A DNA stretch of 64,000 bases from CADEFX01 sp963806735 (GCA_963806735.1 CAWEBE010000064.1:1-64000), one strand, 5' to 3'; positions 51,538-64,000 are shown, counted from the stretch's first letter. Numbers and translations are program-made. Notes: a model not told the origin generated them from the letters alone.

Positions 51538-53034
51538 ATGGACACGCTTCAGTTTCTTGCCGCGGGTTTCTCGGCGGCGCTCACTCCGACCAACTTGGCG
51601 TTTGCGCTGGCGGGCTGCATCCTCGGCACGCTCATCGGCGTGCTGCCGGGCCTCGGCCCTGCCGCCGGCACGGCCATCCTCATCCCACTGACGTTCAAGC
51701 TGGATCCGACCGGCGCCATCATCATGCTGTCGGCGATCTACTACGGCGCCATGTACGGCGGCACCATCACCTCGGTCTTGATCAACGTACCGGGCGAGGC
51801 TGCCTCCGTCATCACCTGTATCGACGGCTATGAGATGGCCAAGAAGGGCCGGGCCGGCACAGCACTCGGCATTGCCGCCATCGGCTCGTTCATCGGCGGC
51901 ATCGTCGCGGCCACCGCGCTCGTGGTCGTGGCCACGCCCCTTTCGCGGCTAGCGCTCAGCTTCGGTCCGCCCGAATTCTTTGCACTCCTGCTGGTCGGCT
52001 TGTGTCTGGTCACCAGTCTCGCCGGCCGCTCGCTCGTTGCCGGCGTACTCATGACCGTGGTCGGTCTGATGATCGCCATGATCGGCATCGATCCGGTGCG
52101 CGGCGCGCCGCGCTTCACATTCGGCATGCCCGATCTCTACGACGGGGTCGGCTTCATCCCAGTGGTCATGGGCCTGTTCGGCATCGGCGAAATTCTCATC
52201 ACCGCCGAGGCGCCGGCGCGCCAGGTGCTCAAGACCAAGCTCACAGGCCTTTTGCCGAGCCGCGAGGAATGGCGACGCTCACTCGGCGCCATCGCGCGCG
52301 GAACCGGAATCGGGTTCTTCCTCGGACTGATCCCCGGGGTCGGATCCATCATCCCAACCTTCATGGCTTATGTCCTGGAAAAGCGCCTGTCCAAGACTCC
52401 CGAGCAATTCGGGCAAGGTGCGATAGAAGGCGTCGCCGCACCCGAAACCGCCAACAATGCCTACGCCAACGCCGCCATGGTGCCGCTGCTTACGCTCGGC
52501 ATCCCGAGCTCGCCGACGATCGCCGTGCTCATGGGAGCCTTTATCATCAACGGGCTGACACCCGGTCCCTTCCTGTTCCAGGAACGTCCCGATCTGGTTT
52601 GGGCGGTGATCGCCAGCTTCTTCATCGGCAACGTCCTGCTGCTCGTTCTCAATTTGCCGCTGGTCGGTCTATGGGCAAAAATCCTGGAGGTGCCCTATCA
52701 CTACATTTGCGTCGGGACCCTGCTCTTCTGCGTTCTCGGCGCCTACAGCATCAACCAAAGCGTCTTTGACATATGGGTGATGCTAGGCTTCGGCGTGATC
52801 GGCTACCTGCTGCGCAAGATTGATTTCCCGCTGGCGCCGGCAGTGCTCGGCCTCATCCTGGGACCCATGCTGGAGAAGTCACTACGGACGTCTCTCGAAA
52901 TGTCGGCTGGCGATTTCAGCATTTTCCTTACGCGGCCCATCTCGGCAGGACTGCTGGTGATTGCCGCCATCATTCTGGTCATCTCGGCGTTGCGACTCGC
53001 ACCGGCTCAGGTGCGGGAGAGCAGCGCCGATTGA
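51538..53034 (+). CDS. tctA: TctA-type large permease of a tripartite tricarboxylate transporter
   Basis: 498 residues, about 11-12 membrane spans. The two family motifs, one per half, are GTLIGVLPGLGPAAGTAILI near the N-terminus and GIGFFLGLIPGVGSIIPTFM in the middle, the second followed by GVAAPETANNAYANAAMVPL. Uses an ion gradient to import organic acids delivered by the TctC-type protein. The substrate class (citrate or another carboxylate) is not determinable. Confidence 0.93.
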   Translation: MDTLQFLAAGFSAALTPTNLAFALAGCILGTLIGVLPGLGPAAGTAILIPLTFKLDPTGAIIMLSAIYYGAMYGGTITSVLINVPGEAASVITCIDGYEMAKKGRAGTALGIAAIGSFIGGIVAATALVVVATPLSRLALSFGPPEFFALLLVGLCLVTSLAGRSLVAGVLMTVVGLMIAMIGIDPVRGAPRFTFGMPDLYDGVGFIPVVMGLFGIGEILITAEAPARQVLKTKLTGLLPSREEWRRSLGAIARGTGIGFFLGLIPGVGSIIPTFMAYVLEKRLSKTPEQFGQGAIEGVAAPETANNAYANAAMVPLLTLGIPSSPTIAVLMGAFIINGLTPGPFLFQERPDLVWAVIASFFIGNVLLLVLNLPLVGLWAKILEVPYHYICVGTLLFCVLGAYSINQSVFDIWVMLGFGVIGYLLRKIDFPLAPAVLGLILGPMLEKSLRTSLEMSAGDFSIFLTRPISAGLLVIAAIILVISALRLAPAQVRESSAD

Positions 53035-53070
53035 TAGCGATAGTGGAGCAACTCGAGTGGAGGAGAAAAC

Positions 53071-54042
53071 ATGTCCCGTCTGATCGCGGCTGCCATGGCG
53101 GCTGCCATCGCCATTGCGGCTTCGCCGGCTACGGCTCAATCCTATCCGGATCGGCCCATCCAGCTCATGGTAGCTTTCCCGCCTGGGGGAAGCACCGATG
53201 TTGCGGCCAGAGTCGTTGCGGCCATTGCTGAAAAGGCCATTGGCCAGCCTATCGTCGTCGTCAACAAGGGCGGCGCGGGCGGTCAGGTCGGCTGGACGGA
53301 GCTGGTGCGCCAGAAGCCCGATGGCTACTACATCGGCTTCATTAATCTGCCCGGCATGAACACGATCATCGCCGACCCCGAGCGCCAGGCACTGTTCAAC
53401 ATCGACAGCTTCATCCCGATCATCAACCAGGTGCTCGATCCCGGCGTCGTGTGGGTGCGGGCGGAAAGCGAGCTCAAGACGTTCCAGGATCTCGTCGATG
53501 CCACGAAAAAGTCGCCTGGCACGATCCGGGCGTCGACGACCGGCATCCTGTCGGACGATCATCTCGCCATCCTCATGTACGAGGAAGCCACCAACGCCGT
53601 CGTGCGCATCGTGCATCTTGATGGTGGCGCCACGCAGATGAAGGAAACGCTGGCTGGCAATATCGACGTCTCCTTCGACAACGTCGGGTCGATCGTCAAG
53701 CAGGTGAAGGGCGGACAGGTCCGGGCCCTCGCCGTCATGGACCCGGAGCGCTCCAAGTATCTGCCCGACGTGCCCACCACCAAGGAGCTGGGCTTCCCCA
53801 CCATCTCCTCCAATTCGTCACGAGGCATCGCCGCCGCCAAAGGCACGCCCGCGCCGATCGTCGCCAAGCTGGCCGAGGTCTTCAAGAAGGCGATGGACGA
53901 TCCCGAGCACGTCAAGCGACTGGACGACGCCGGTCTTGGACTCAAGGTGCTCACAGGCGACGAGTACGCCAAGTATTACACGGAGCTGCACGAGAAGGCG
54001 AAGAAGTACACCGACTGGGCGAAGAAGCGGCAGCAGAAATAG
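53071..54042 (+). CDS. tctC: TctC/Bug-type periplasmic solute-binding protein
   Basis: 323 residues. Signal peptide MSRLIAAAMAAAIAIAASPATAQ, then the Bug-family opening YPDRPIQLMVAFPPGGSTDV, VNKGGAGGQVGWTELVRQKP in the first lobe, and LAGNIDVSFDNVGSIVKQVK and VRALAVMDPERSKYLPDVPT in the second. GGAGGAGAA precedes the ATG. Part of the tctBAC set; delivers a carboxylate to TctAB. A strong hairpin follows at 54054. Confidence 0.92.
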   Translation: MSRLIAAAMAAAIAIAASPATAQSYPDRPIQLMVAFPPGGSTDVAARVVAAIAEKAIGQPIVVVNKGGAGGQVGWTELVRQKPDGYYIGFINLPGMNTIIADPERQALFNIDSFIPIINQVLDPGVVWVRAESELKTFQDLVDATKKSPGTIRASTTGILSDDHLAILMYEEATNAVVRIVHLDGGATQMKETLAGNIDVSFDNVGSIVKQVKGGQVRALAVMDPERSKYLPDVPTTKELGFPTISSNSSRGIAAAKGTPAPIVAKLAEVFKKAMDDPEHVKRLDDAGLGLKVLTGDEYAKYYTELHEKAKKYTDWAKKRQQK

Positions 54043-54053
54043 CCGTGTCGAGA

Positions 54054-54081
54054 CCCTCTCCCCGCACGCGCGGGGAGAGGG
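54054..54081. terminator. perfect 12-bp palindrome between convergent tctC and dnaE
   Basis: CCCTCTCCCCGC and GCGGGGAGAGGG flank a four-base loop (ACGC). It sits between the ends of two convergent genes, so it may terminate both. No T-run follows. The GGGGAGAGGG arm is a type of intergenic palindrome widely repeated in GC-rich proteobacteria, so it could also be a dispersed repeat unit. Confidence 0.55.
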
Positions 54082-54094
54082 CAAGGTCGCGGCC

Positions 54095-57679
<3,585 letters not shown>

Positions 57680-57752
57680 GGACCTACAGTAGCCCAATCG
57701 ACCCCTGACCAGCGCGCCCGATGGGCATGGCCGTGGACAAGCCGTTGGCTGC

Positions 57753-58469
57753 CTACGCCACCGCACCGGGATGCATCTCGACGAGCAGCCCGCCCTCCAT
57801 GCGGAGCACGCGGTGCATGCGCCGCGCCAACTCGAGGTTGTGCGTGGCAATCAGGGCAGCGACGCCCGTACGCTCGATCAGTGCGATCAGCTCCCCGAAC
57901 ACGTGACCGGACGTCTGCGGGTCGAGATTGCCGGTCGGCTCATCCGCCAGCAGCAGTCGGGGCGCGTTGGCGAGCGCGCGGCCGATGGCGGTGCGCTGCT
58001 GCTCGCCGCCCGACAGCTCGGCCGGCCGATGATCGAGCCGCTCGGCCAGGCCCATGGCCGTGAGCAGCTCCGCCGCCCGTACCTGCGCCTCACTCTTGCT
58101 GCGTCCCTGGATGAGCTGCGGGATCATGACGTTCTCGAGGGCCGAGAATTCGGGCAAAAGCTGATGAAACTGGTAGACGAAGCCCATCTCGGCACGGCGC
58201 ACGCGCGTGCGCTCGTCGTCGGTCATGCGCGCACAGTCTCGCCCGTTGATGAATACGTGGCCGCTGTCGGGCGTCTCGAGCAACCCGGCGATGTGCAGCA
58301 GCGTCGACTTGCCCGCTCCCGACGGACCGACCAGCGCCACGGCCTCCCCCGGATAGAGCGCCGCAGACGCACCCTTGAGCACCGAGATGGCGCGGCCAGC
58401 CTGGTGGAATGTGCGCTGCAAGTCTTCGAGCCGCAGGACAGCAGTCATGGTCGACGATGTGTCCTGCAT
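57753..58469 (-). CDS. lolD: lipoprotein-releasing ABC transporter ATP-binding protein
   Basis: 238 residues. ATPase of the LolCDE complex, which extracts lipoproteins from the inner membrane. Walker A GPSGAGKST, Q-loop FVYQFHQLLPEFSALENVMI (typical of the LolD/MacB group), signature LSGGEQQRTAIGRALANAP and Walker B LLLADEPTGNLD. Seven bases after lolC. Confidence 0.95.
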   Translation of the reverse strand: MQDTSSTMTAVLRLEDLQRTFHQAGRAISVLKGASAALYPGEAVALVGPSGAGKSTLLHIAGLLETPDSGHVFINGRDCARMTDDERTRVRRAEMGFVYQFHQLLPEFSALENVMIPQLIQGRSKSEAQVRAAELLTAMGLAERLDHRPAELSGGEQQRTAIGRALANAPRLLLADEPTGNLDPQTSGHVFGELIALIERTGVAALIATHNLELARRMHRVLRMEGGLLVEMHPGAVA

Positions 58470-58476
58470 GGCCGCC

Positions 58477-59781
58477 TCACTCGTAGCGCAATGCTTCGAC
58501 GGGATCGAGCCGCGAGGCCCGCCATGACGGATAGAGCGTCGCCAGCACCGACAGCACCAGCGCCATCATGACAATGGAAGCGGTCTCGTGCACGTCGATG
58601 TCTGCTGGCAGCCGCGTCAGATAGTACACGGTCGGGTCCATCAGCGTGGTGCCCGTGAGCCGCTGTACGAGCTGGCGGATCTCATCGATCCTCCAGCAGA
58701 AGACGATGCCGAGGACCAACCCAGCAATGGTGCCGACCACTCCGATCGAGGCGCCGGTGATCAGGAACACGCGCATGATCGCGCCCTTGGTGGCGCCCAT
58801 TGTGCGCAGGATGGCGATATCGCGGCCCTTGTCCTTCACCAGCATCATCAGCCCGGAAATGATGTTGAGCGCCGCCACCAGCACGATCAGAGACAAGATG
58901 ATGAACATGACGTTGCGCTCAACCTCGAGCACCGTGAAAAAGGTCTCGTTGCGCTTGCGCCAATCGGTCAGGTGCAGGGTTGGGCCAGCTACCTCCTGCA
59001 TGGGCCGCAGCATCTGGCCTATGCGCTCGGGATGCTCGACCACGACCTCGAGCACGTCCACTTGATCGGGCCGGGAGAAATACCGCTGCGCCTCGATCAG
59101 CGGCATGAACACCATGGTTTTGTCATACTCCGACATGCCGAGCTCGAAGATCGCCGCCACGTTGTAACGCTTGATGCGCGGCGCCGTGCCGAACGGTGTC
59201 GAGGCACCGCGCGGGGAGACGAGGGTTACGCTGTCACCAACGTTGACGCGCAACGAGTTGGCAAGCCGCATGCCGAGCGCGATGCCTTCCTGGCCATCGA
59301 AGCCATCGAGCGTCCCGTAGCGCACGTTATCGGCAACGAGCGGCAGTGACTTCAGACCTCCTTCGCTCAAGCCGCGCACCAGCCCCCCCAGCGTCTGCAC
59401 GCTCGAGGAGATCATGGCCTGCCCTTCGATCAGAGGCATGGCGCTCTTGACGCCGGGCACCGCCGCGATGCGCCGCGCGGCCTCGGTGTAGTCGTTGAAC
59501 GGATCGCCGATCTTGTGCACGACGATATGGCCGTTGAGCCCGAGGATCTTTTCGAACAGCTCATTGCGGAAGCCGTTCATCACCGCCATGACGATGATGA
59601 GCGTCGCCACGCCCAGCATGATGCCGGCGAACGAGAAACCGGCAATGACCGAGATGAAGCCTTCCTTGCGCCGCGCACGCAGATAGCGCCGCGCCAGCAT
59701 CCACTCGAAGAGAGCGAACGGCCGGGTATCGACTGCGGCAGGCATCCCCCACTCCTCGCTGGCGCTTGCTCTCTCGCTCAA
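58477..59781 (-). CDS. lolC: lipoprotein-releasing ABC transporter permease LolC/LolE
   Basis: 434 residues. Four membrane spans flank a large periplasmic MacB-like domain. The N-terminus is MLARRYLRARRKEGFISVIA followed by the first span (FAGIMLGVATLIIVMAVMNG), and the C-terminal part has MLVKDKGRDIAILRTMGATK and ATLYPSWRASRLDPVEALRYE, typical of FtsX-family permeases. A single permease gene, as in many alphaproteobacteria, would form a homodimer. The start overlaps the proS stop (ATGA). Confidence 0.95.
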   Translation of the reverse strand: MSERASASEEWGMPAAVDTRPFALFEWMLARRYLRARRKEGFISVIAGFSFAGIMLGVATLIIVMAVMNGFRNELFEKILGLNGHIVVHKIGDPFNDYTEAARRIAAVPGVKSAMPLIEGQAMISSSVQTLGGLVRGLSEGGLKSLPLVADNVRYGTLDGFDGQEGIALGMRLANSLRVNVGDSVTLVSPRGASTPFGTAPRIKRYNVAAIFELGMSEYDKTMVFMPLIEAQRYFSRPDQVDVLEVVVEHPERIGQMLRPMQEVAGPTLHLTDWRKRNETFFTVLEVERNVMFIILSLIVLVAALNIISGLMMLVKDKGRDIAILRTMGATKGAIMRVFLITGASIGVVGTIAGLVLGIVFCWRIDEIRQLVQRLTGTTLMDPTVYYLTRLPADIDVHETASIVMMALVLSVLATLYPSWRASRLDPVEALRYE

Positions 59782-61124
59782 GCGAGTGCACGCGCCGTCT
59801 TGATCGTATTGACGAGTTTTTTGACGGCGTCTTCTGGCGACATTGCCTGGCGCACGCCGCTCTTGCGCTCCTTCACTTCCACCTCGCCGCTCTTGAGACC
59901 CTTCGGTCCGACGATCAGCTGCCAGGGCAGTCCGATGAGATCCATGGTCGCAAACTTGGCGCCGGCGCGCTCCTCGGTGTCGTCATAGAGCACATCCAGC
60001 CCGGCATTGCTCAGCTGCTCATAGAGTCCAGCGCAGGCGCTGTCGGTGTCGGCATCGCCCGCCTTCAGATTGACAAGCCCAACCTCGAAGGGCGCCACAG
60101 GCACCGGCCACACGCAGCCGTCCTTGTCGTGGCTGGCCTCGATGATAGCGCCGGCCAAGCGCGACACGCCCACGCCGTAGGATCCCATCTGCACCGCAAC
60201 CATCTTTCCGTCCGGCCCCTGCACCTTGCAGTTCATGGGCTCGGAGTACTTGGTGCCAAAGAAGAAAATATGGCCAACCTCGATGCCGCGGGCCGAGACG
60301 CGCTTGCTGGCCGGCACCTCGCGGTCGAACCGCGCTGGATCGTGCTTCTCATCGGTCGCGGCGTATTGGCTGGTGAACCTGGCAATCAATGGAGACAGAT
60401 CCGCATCGAAGTCCGTGTCGGCACCAGGCGCACTCGTCTCCACCAGGTCCGCGTGACAGTACACTTGGCTCTCGCCCGTCTCGGCCAGAATGATGAATTC
60501 GTGGCTGAGATCGCCGCCGATCGGACCTGTATCGGCCGCCATCGGGATCGACTTCAATCCCATACGCGCAAACGTGCGCAAGTAGGCGACGAACATCTTG
60601 TTGTAGGAATGCCGCGCCGCCTCCGGCGTCAGATCGAACGTATAGGCATCCTTCATCAAAAACTCGCGCCCGCGCATGACACCGAAGCGAGGCCGCACCT
60701 CGTCGCGGAATTTCCACTGAATGTGATAGAGGTTGCGCGGCAGGTCCTTGTAGCTCTTGACCCCATCCCGGAAGATCTCGGTGATCAGCTCCTCGTTCGT
60801 CGGACCATAGAGCATGTCGCGCTCGTGCCGGTCCTTGATGCGCAGCATCTCCTTGCCGTAATCGTCGTAGCGGCCCGACTGGCGCCAGATGTCAGCCGAC
60901 TGAATGGTCGGCATCAGGACCTCGATGGCGCCCGAGCGGTCCTGTTCCTCGCGCACGATCTGCTCGATCTTCTTGAGCACGCGAAATCCCAGGGGCAGCC
61001 AGGAGTAGATGCCGGCGCTGGCCTGGCGCACCATTCCGGTCCGCAGCATGAGCTGATGGGACACGATTTCGGCTTCCTTGGGCGTCTCGCGCAGCACCGG
61101 CAGGAAATAGCGGGAAAGGCGCAT
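59778..61124 (-). CDS. proS: proline--tRNA ligase (short alphaproteobacterial type)
   Basis: 448 residues from MRLSRYFLPVLRETPKEAEI. Class II synthetase with motif 1 near GIYSWLPLGFRVLKKIEQIV, motif 2 YHIQWKFRDEVRPRFGVMRG...FLMKDAYTFD and motif 3 GSYGVGVSRLAGAIIEASHD; a C-terminal anticodon-binding domain follows. The ~180-residue editing (INS) domain of long bacterial ProS is absent, as usual in alphaproteobacteria. First gene of the proS-lolC-lolD unit. Confidence 0.96.
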   Translation of the reverse strand: MRLSRYFLPVLRETPKEAEIVSHQLMLRTGMVRQASAGIYSWLPLGFRVLKKIEQIVREEQDRSGAIEVLMPTIQSADIWRQSGRYDDYGKEMLRIKDRHERDMLYGPTNEELITEIFRDGVKSYKDLPRNLYHIQWKFRDEVRPRFGVMRGREFLMKDAYTFDLTPEAARHSYNKMFVAYLRTFARMGLKSIPMAADTGPIGGDLSHEFIILAETGESQVYCHADLVETSAPGADTDFDADLSPLIARFTSQYAATDEKHDPARFDREVPASKRVSARGIEVGHIFFFGTKYSEPMNCKVQGPDGKMVAVQMGSYGVGVSRLAGAIIEASHDKDGCVWPVPVAPFEVGLVNLKAGDADTDSACAGLYEQLSNAGLDVLYDDTEERAGAKFATMDLIGLPWQLIVGPKGLKSGEVEVKERKSGVRQAMSPEDAVKKLVNTIKTARALA

Positions 61125-61563
61125 AGGACTTTTTCCGGATTGGCCGAAATGGGCTCGCCGAGGATGCCGTAGCAGCCCCATCACCGGGAATGGCCATCAT
61201 GCACAGCCGCAGGTGCCGGGAGGAGACTGGCGGCTAATAACCATTTCGCTGCGGTGCTGGCAATGGTGCGGGGATGCGCATCCGTGGGAAAGGGCCGACT
61301 ACTCGCCCAGACAATGTACAATGGTTGCTGACAGCATCGTCATACTTCGATATTGTCATTTTGTCGCAAAAGGGGAACCGGTCTCGAAACCGCGTTTTGC
61401 CTGGGTCTAGGGAGACAGCAGCGGCTAACCCTTGTCTGTTCGAGCAGGGGCGCAGCAGCGCAAGGTGGCGAAGACGAGCGGCGGACCGACCGAACGCTTG
61501 CAGTCACCCGAAAATGCAAGTCTCGGGGCAAGGCTCAGCGCCTTGCTCTTTTGTTTTTGCCCC
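61125..61563. other. intergenic, no gene seen
   Basis: About 440 bases between proS and the DUF1467 gene, both on the minus strand. Frames here have no domain, leader or ribosome binding site. It presumably carries the proS promoter. Confidence 0.4.
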
Positions 61564-61824
61564 TCACCGTGGACCGATGGGCAGCTTGTCGAACTCGATG
61601 ATCTCCCAAACGAGCACGGCATAGATCAGCGCGAATACCACCGCGGATACGAGCGTCGTCAGGCTGATGACAAACAAAAACCTCGGCCGCACCGGCGCAC
61701 TTGCCGGCGTGCCCGGAACAACAGCGCCTTCCTCGCCTTGCGTGCGCACACCAATCGGCAGGATGGCAAACAACACCGTCCACCAAACAATGAAGTAGAT
61801 GGCAAGGGCGAGCCCGATGCTCAT
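61564..61824 (-). CDS. DUF1467 family small membrane protein
   Basis: 86 residues from MSIGLALAIYFIVWWTVLFA; a GTG three codons earlier is the alternative. Two membrane spans: the N-terminal one and LFVISLTTLVSAVVFALIYA. Between them lies a short loop with LPIGVRTQGEEGAVVPGTPA, typical of DUF1467. Always near mce, proS and rnj in Hyphomicrobiales; function unknown. 21 bases after mce. Confidence 0.88.
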   Translation of the reverse strand: MSIGLALAIYFIVWWTVLFAILPIGVRTQGEEGAVVPGTPASAPVRPRFLFVISLTTLVSAVVFALIYAVLVWEIIEFDKLPIGPR

Positions 61825-61845
61825 TTCAGGCACCCATCTGCGTGC

Positions 61846-62250
61846 TCAAGCCTGCTCGAGCTCGACCAGCGTACCGCAGAAATCCTTCGGATGCAGGAAC
61901 AGCACGGGCTTGCCGTGTGCACCGATCTTCGCGTCTCCATCGCCCAGCACGCGCGCGCCTTGCGCCTTGAGCCGGTCGCGCGCCGCGACGATATCGTCCA
62001 CCTCGTAGCAGATATGATGGATGCCGCCGTCCGGGCTGCGCTCCAGGAATTTGGCAATGGGGGAGTTTACACCCAGGGGCTCGAGCAGCTCGATTTTGGT
62101 GTTGGGCAGCGTGATGAACACGGTCGAGACGCCGTGCTCGGGCTGCGGAACCTTCTCCGAAACTACCGCACCCAGCATCTGACGATAAACCTCAGCCGCC
62201 GCCTCCATGTTACGCACGGCAATCGCCACGTGATTGAGCCGTCCGATCAA
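61846..62250 (-). CDS. mce: methylmalonyl-CoA epimerase
   Basis: 134 residues. Interconverts (R)- and (S)-methylmalonyl-CoA in propionyl-CoA catabolism. Vicinal-oxygen-chelate fold: GRLNHVAIAVRNMEAAAEVY (metal His), GIHHICYEVDDI (His) and a C-terminal Glu in CGTLVELEQA. AGGAGG lies five bases before a TTG at 62248-62250, so this TTG is the likely start. A GTG two codons earlier overlaps the ribosome binding site and is less likely. Confidence 0.92.
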   Translation of the reverse strand: MIGRLNHVAIAVRNMEAAAEVYRQMLGAVVSEKVPQPEHGVSTVFITLPNTKIELLEPLGVNSPIAKFLERSPDGGIHHICYEVDDIVAARDRLKAQGARVLGDGDAKIGAHGKPVLFLHPKDFCGTLVELEQA

Positions 62251-62335
62251 GTGCACCTCCTGCCGGTCAGCGCTGCTTTCCGTCTCCCCCTCTTCGCGAG
62301 CCGAAAGATCGAGGCGTCAAGGTCCAGGTGAAGCG

Positions 62336-64000
62336 CTATGGCTTCACATCCATCACCGATACCATGATCTTGGCAATGGGCTTCTTGCCCCACTGCTCGT
62401 TGATAGCGGCGCGCACTGCCCGCCGGATGGCATCGCGCACCATTTCGGCATCGCGCCGTCGCGACGCCGGTATGCTCTCGATCGTGCCATCGACGGCATC
62501 GAGGACAATGTCGGCCATGGATTTGCCATCCGCCGTCTCCGAGGGGATGCCGTCGAGCACCACCTCCGGCTCGACCAGAACATCGCCGCGGCGCGACAGA
62601 ACAACCGATACGACGACGATACCCACGAACGACAGTTTTCGGCGTTGACGGACCGGCCCCTCGTCCGACGGCACGATGAGCCGTCCATCCCGGAACAGCC
62701 GCCCCACCGGCGCTTCGTCGATGATCGCCGCTGGTCCGGGCGCCAACTCGACTATTTCGCCATTGATCGGAGTAAGAACCTGGGCGACGCCAGCCTCACG
62801 GGCAAGCCTCGCATGCTCCTTGAGATGGCGCACCTCGCCATGCATGGGAATTGCGATCCGCGGTTTGACCCAGGCGTACATCTGCTTGAGCTCCTCCCGC
62901 CGCGGATGTCCGGTCACGTGCACCAACGCGTCGGTATCCGTGACGATGTCGCAGCCCATTCGGGCCAGCGCGTTCTGGATGCGCCCGACGGCCTTCTCGT
63001 TGCCGGGGATAGTGCGCGAGGAAAAGATGATCGTATCTTCCTTGCCGAGGGAAATCTCCGGATGCTCGCTCTCGGCAATGCGCGCCAGCGCCGCGCGCGG
63101 CTCGCCCTGACTGCCAGTCACGAGCGCCAGCACCTTGTCGGCATCGAGGTGGGAGAACTCCTGCTGATCGAAATACCGGAAACCCTGCGGCAAGTATCCG
63201 GTATCGATCGCCACCTGAATGATGCGATGCATCGCGCGCCCCGCAACCACGAGATGCCGGCCTGCCCCACGCGCAGCTTCCGCGATGGCCTTGATGCGCC
63301 CGACATTCGAGGCAAAGGTCGTGACTGCGACGCAGCGCTTGGCTCCTTTGACGATACGCGCCAGCGAGCGTGCGACGTCGCTCTCCGACGGGGACCGCCC
63401 ATCACGAAAAGCATTGGTGGAATCGCACACGAGCGCCACAACACCCTCCCCACCCGCAGCCGCGATCTTCGCTTCGTCGGCGGGCGGCCCGAGAACCGGG
63501 CTCGGGTCCAGCTTCCAGTCCCCAGTGTGGAACACAGTGCCATGCGGGGTGCGGAGCAGCAGCCCATTGGGCTCGGGGATCGAGTGAGCCATGGTGACCA
63601 GCTCGACATCGAACGGCCCCACAGTGAAGCGCCGGCCCATCTCGACCTCATGGATCGGCAGCTTCAGCCTGCCGCCGAACTCGGCGAGCTTGGCCTTCAG
63701 CAAGGCGGCCGTAAACGGTGTCGCGTAGATCGGCGCCTGCAGCCTTGGCCACAGCTCGATCACAGCGCCGAAGTGATCCTCATGCGCGTGCGTGAGCACG
63801 ATGCCCGCGAGATCGCGCGCGCGCTCCTCGATGAAGCGCAGGTCCGGCAGGATGACATCGACCCCTGGATCGAACTCACCTTCAGGGAAGGTGATGCCGA
63901 GATCGACCATGAGCCAACGATGGCGATCCTCGCGCCCGAGCCCGTAGAGATAGCAGTTCATGCCGATCTCGCCGAGCCCGCCGAGGGCCAGGAACACGAG
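62336..64000 (-). CDS. rnj: ribonuclease J, 5' end cut by the window edge
   Basis: At least 554 residues; a few N-terminal residues lie beyond base 64000. Metallo-beta-lactamase/beta-CASP RNase. Motifs: FLALGGLGEIGMNCYLYGLG, LTHAHEDHFGAVIELWPRLQ (HxHxDH), FHTGDWKLDPSPVLG and VCDSTNAFRDGRSPSESDVA, with the beta-CASP region ALVTGSQGEPRAALARIAES and VHVTGHPRREELKQMYAWVK. Processes and degrades RNA from the 5' end. The start codon and upstream gene are not visible. Confidence 0.95.
   Translation of the reverse strand, partial: LVFLALGGLGEIGMNCYLYGLGREDRHRWLMVDLGITFPEGEFDPGVDVILPDLRFIEERARDLAGIVLTHAHEDHFGAVIELWPRLQAPIYATPFTAALLKAKLAEFGGRLKLPIHEVEMGRRFTVGPFDVELVTMAHSIPEPNGLLLRTPHGTVFHTGDWKLDPSPVLGPPADEAKIAAAGGEGVVALVCDSTNAFRDGRSPSESDVARSLARIVKGAKRCVAVTTFASNVGRIKAIAEAARGAGRHLVVAGRAMHRIIQVAIDTGYLPQGFRYFDQQEFSHLDADKVLALVTGSQGEPRAALARIAESEHPEISLGKEDTIIFSSRTIPGNEKAVGRIQNALARMGCDIVTDTDALVHVTGHPRREELKQMYAWVKPRIAIPMHGEVRHLKEHARLAREAGVAQVLTPINGEIVELAPGPAAIIDEAPVGRLFRDGRLIVPSDEGPVRQRRKLSFVGIVVVSVVLSRRGDVLVEPEVVLDGIPSETADGKSMADIVLDAVDGTIESIPASRRRDAEMVRDAIRRAVRAAINEQWGKKPIAKIMVSVMDVKP

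Overview
The window is GC-rich DNA from an alphaproteobacterium, most likely of the order Hyphomicrobiales (Rhizobiales). The grounds are the gene order of the right-hand 37 kb (trpC-moaC-moeA-lexA / comEC / gltX / gltA / lpxB-lpxI-lpxA-fabZ-lpxD-bamA-rseP-dxr-cdsA-uppS-frr-pyrH-tsf-rpsB ... dnaE-lolD-lolC-proS-DUF1467-mce-rnj), the use of LpxI rather than LpxH, a short proline--tRNA ligase, an RpsB with a helix-hairpin-helix tail, and a LexA box of the alphaproteobacterial direct-repeat type (GAAC-N7-GAAC). Genus cannot be decided from the sequence alone. No tRNA, rRNA, CRISPR array, transposase or integrase was found.

Region A (1-10.7 kb) is an accessory, apparently catabolic cluster: a branched-chain-amino-acid-type ABC importer (substrate-binding protein, livG, livF, livH, livM) followed on the same strand by a Baeyer-Villiger-type flavoprotein monooxygenase. 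A divergent MarR-type regulator, a truncated luciferase-like monooxygenase and a thiamine-diphosphate enzyme lie on the other strand. Most of these genes carry frameshifts, although almost all of their protein sequence is still readable by switching frames. Two copies of an 18-bp palindrome (TAGTWC-N6-GWACTA) lie upstream of the divergent promoters and of the luciferase-like gene and are probably the regulator's operators.

Region B (10.7-25.9 kb) is dominated by a direct duplication of about 4.5 kb. Each copy holds a DUF1501 gene and a DUF1800 gene, tightly coupled on the minus strand, and a divergent gene for an exported ClpP/crotonase-fold protein. The right copy is intact; in the left copy the ClpP-like gene has five indels. 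Between the copies lie an outer-membrane beta-barrel protein, an orphan three-helix membrane protein resembling SLATT effectors, and several very small secreted or hypothetical genes, some of them broken.

Region C (25.9-64 kb) is the conserved core: tryptophan and molybdenum-cofactor biosynthesis, the SOS repressor, DNA uptake, tRNA charging, citrate synthase, the lipid A / outer-membrane assembly / isoprenoid / phospholipid cluster, ribosome recycling and translation elongation, replication (dnaE), lipoprotein export and RNase J (cut by the window edge). A tctBAC-type tricarboxylate transporter is inserted between rpsB and dnaE. One essential gene here, tsf, also carries a single-base frameshift, which suggests that at least some frameshifts in this window are sequence errors.

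The observations most worth following up are the duplicated DUF1501/DUF1800/ClpP-like module, the paired operator palindromes, an LpxI whose C-terminal domain appears duplicated, and the orphan SLATT-like membrane protein.
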